NCBI GenBank assembly: GCA_002313415.1
Contig: DCBH01000083.1
Location: 1 to 7,250 of the forward strand
Direction of reading: 5' to 3'
Length of the DNA stretch: 7,250 nucleotides
Source of the DNA: Flavobacteriales bacterium UBA1112
GTDB taxonomy: Bacteria; Bacteroidota; Bacteroidia; Flavobacteriales_D; Sanyastnellaceae
A model generated the notes under the pieces. The model saw only the letters and a program-made list of their open reading frames with translations, made no database searches and was not told where the DNA came from. The position numbers and the translations under genes were made by a program. How positions within the stretch are numbered: position 1 is the first letter of the stretch; the number at the start of each line of letters is the position of its first letter. Positions 6,333 through 7,250 of this stretch are shown here, in pieces.

Positions 6333-7250
6333 ATGAATGCCACATCCACTTCATCCACTGACGAAGTATTGGTTCTCGGGGCTGGCTTTGCAGGTCTAGC
6401 CACGGCAAGTTACTTGGCCAAGGCAGGACACCGTGTGCGGGTTTTGGAACGACACGACACGCTTGGAGGTCGTGCTCGGAAGTTTGACGCGGAGGGATTT
6501 ACGTTTGACATGGGTCCGAGTTGGTATTGGATGCCCGACGTATTTGAACGCTATTTCACAGATTTTGGAGCTGATGTGAATGAGGAAATGAATTTGGTTC
6601 GTCTCGACCCATCCTACACAGTCTGGTTTGACGACGGACCTCTCGAAATTCCAGCGGGCCTCGATGCCTTGGCCGAGGTCTTTGAACGAATCGAGAAAGG
6701 TGCCGGCCAAAAACTTCAAGACTTCATGGCAGAAGCTGAAGTGAAGTACAACATTGGCATGAACAAATTCGTGAACAAGCCTGCACACAACGCACTTGAA
6801 TTCGCGGAGTGGCAAACGGTGGTCGATGCCACCAGACTGTCTCTGTTCACGTCTTTCAGTGCCTTTGCTCGCAAGCATTTCACCCACCCTAAGCTCCTCC
6901 AAATCATCGAGTTTCCGGTACTCTTCTTGGGAGCCAAACCCGAGGACACTCCTGCGCTTTACTCCCTGATGAATTACGCTGACACGTGCCTCGGCACTTG
7001 GTATCCCATGGGTGGCATGAATGAAATCGTACAAGCCATGGTGAGGGTCGCTGAGCGTCAAGGTGTCATATTTCAAACTTCTTCCGAGGTTGCAGCGATC
7101 CTTGATGATGGCGATCGAGCATCGGGCGTGGTACTCAACAATGGCCGACGCATCGCGGCGGCGGCGGTGGTCGCTACAGGCGACTATCATCACGTCGAAC
7201 AAACACTGCTTCCCCCGAAATGGCGCCGATATGACCAAAAGTATTGGGAC
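6333..7250 (+). CDS. crtI: Phytoene desaturase, CrtI family (3' end cut by the window)
   Basis: An open frame of 306 codons runs off the right edge without a stop. CrtI enzymes are usually about 490-500 residues, so roughly 190 are missing. The product is an FAD-dependent carotene desaturase that introduces double bonds into phytoene to form lycopene-type carotenoids, acting at the membrane. The N-terminal dinucleotide-binding fold is complete: GAGFAG at 16-21, acidic E39 at the end of the second strand, and LGGRA at 44-48. FDMGPSWYWMPDVFERYF begins at 58 and is characteristic of Bacteroidota CrtI. Further on, YSLMNYAD and GTWYPMGGMNEI match the conserved central CrtI block. ATG 6333 is the only ATG in this frame after the stop at 6312. 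A second ATG at 6337 is out of frame. There is no Shine-Dalgarno. Phytoene synthase (crtB) would commonly be found next, outside the window. Confidence 0.93.
   Translation, partial: MNATSTSSTDEVLVLGAGFAGLATASYLAKAGHRVRVLERHDTLGGRARKFDAEGFTFDMGPSWYWMPDVFERYFTDFGADVNEEMNLVRLDPSYTVWFDDGPLEIPAGLDALAEVFERIEKGAGQKLQDFMAEAEVKYNIGMNKFVNKPAHNALEFAEWQTVVDATRLSLFTSFSAFARKHFTHPKLLQIIEFPVLFLGAKPEDTPALYSLMNYADTCLGTWYPMGGMNEIVQAMVRVAERQGVIFQTSSEVAAILDDGDRASGVVLNNGRRIAAAAVVATGDYHHVEQTLLPPKWRRYDQKYWD

Noticed and set aside
6396..7238. Long minus-strand open frame of about 280 codons opposite crtI.
   Set aside because: It lies wholly inside the well-supported crtI gene in antisense. Its translation has no recognisable domain and the composition of a shadow frame. 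It is a by-product of crtI codon usage.

Overview
The window looks like a chromosomal segment from a Bacteroidota bacterium, most likely a marine-type member of the Flavobacteriales. Four things point that way: a secreted protein with LVIVD-type repeats, Cys-rich DxxACNY repeats and a type IX secretion (T9SS) C-terminal sorting tail; a bacillithiol-type BshB1 deacetylase; a CrtI-type phytoene desaturase of the Bacteroidota kind; and promoter elements of the Bacteroidota form TAnnTTTG, with no Shine-Dalgarno sequences before the genes. The organism assignment is inference from these families, not from a marker gene.

Layout. Bases 66-1633 (+) hold two tandem paralogous multi-pass membrane proteins of unknown function, joined by an ATGA stop/start overlap. 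The second ends tail-to-tail with, and overlaps by 7 bp, a large secreted protein on the minus strand (1627-3816). Upstream of that gene on the minus strand is a stand-alone tRNA-His (3987-4061) with its own promoter and intrinsic terminator. A glycosyltransferase family 4 gene (4168-5391, +) diverges from the tRNA. It converges on bshB1 (5419-6165, -), and the two genes share a long hairpin between their stop codons. bshB1 diverges from a carotenoid gene, crtI (6333 to the right edge, +), which is cut off by the window. The crtI leader carries a strong inverted repeat.

How the genes relate. Apart from the paralogous membrane-protein pair, the genes look like independent housekeeping or accessory units: histidine tRNA, thiol cofactor synthesis, surface polysaccharide or glycoconjugate synthesis, carotenoid pigment and a surface/secreted protein. 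The small intergenic spaces and three convergent or divergent junctions indicate a compact genome. Three genes have a TAnnTTTG-like -7 box ending exactly 4 bases before the start codon, which predicts leaderless or nearly leaderless mRNAs.

I found no convincing new multi-gene system. The most promising unknown is the tandem membrane-protein pair at the left end. The most unusual non-coding signals are the fixed -7 box/ATG spacing, the crtI leader hairpin and the shared convergent hairpin. The stretch 3829-3945 contains nothing I can name.
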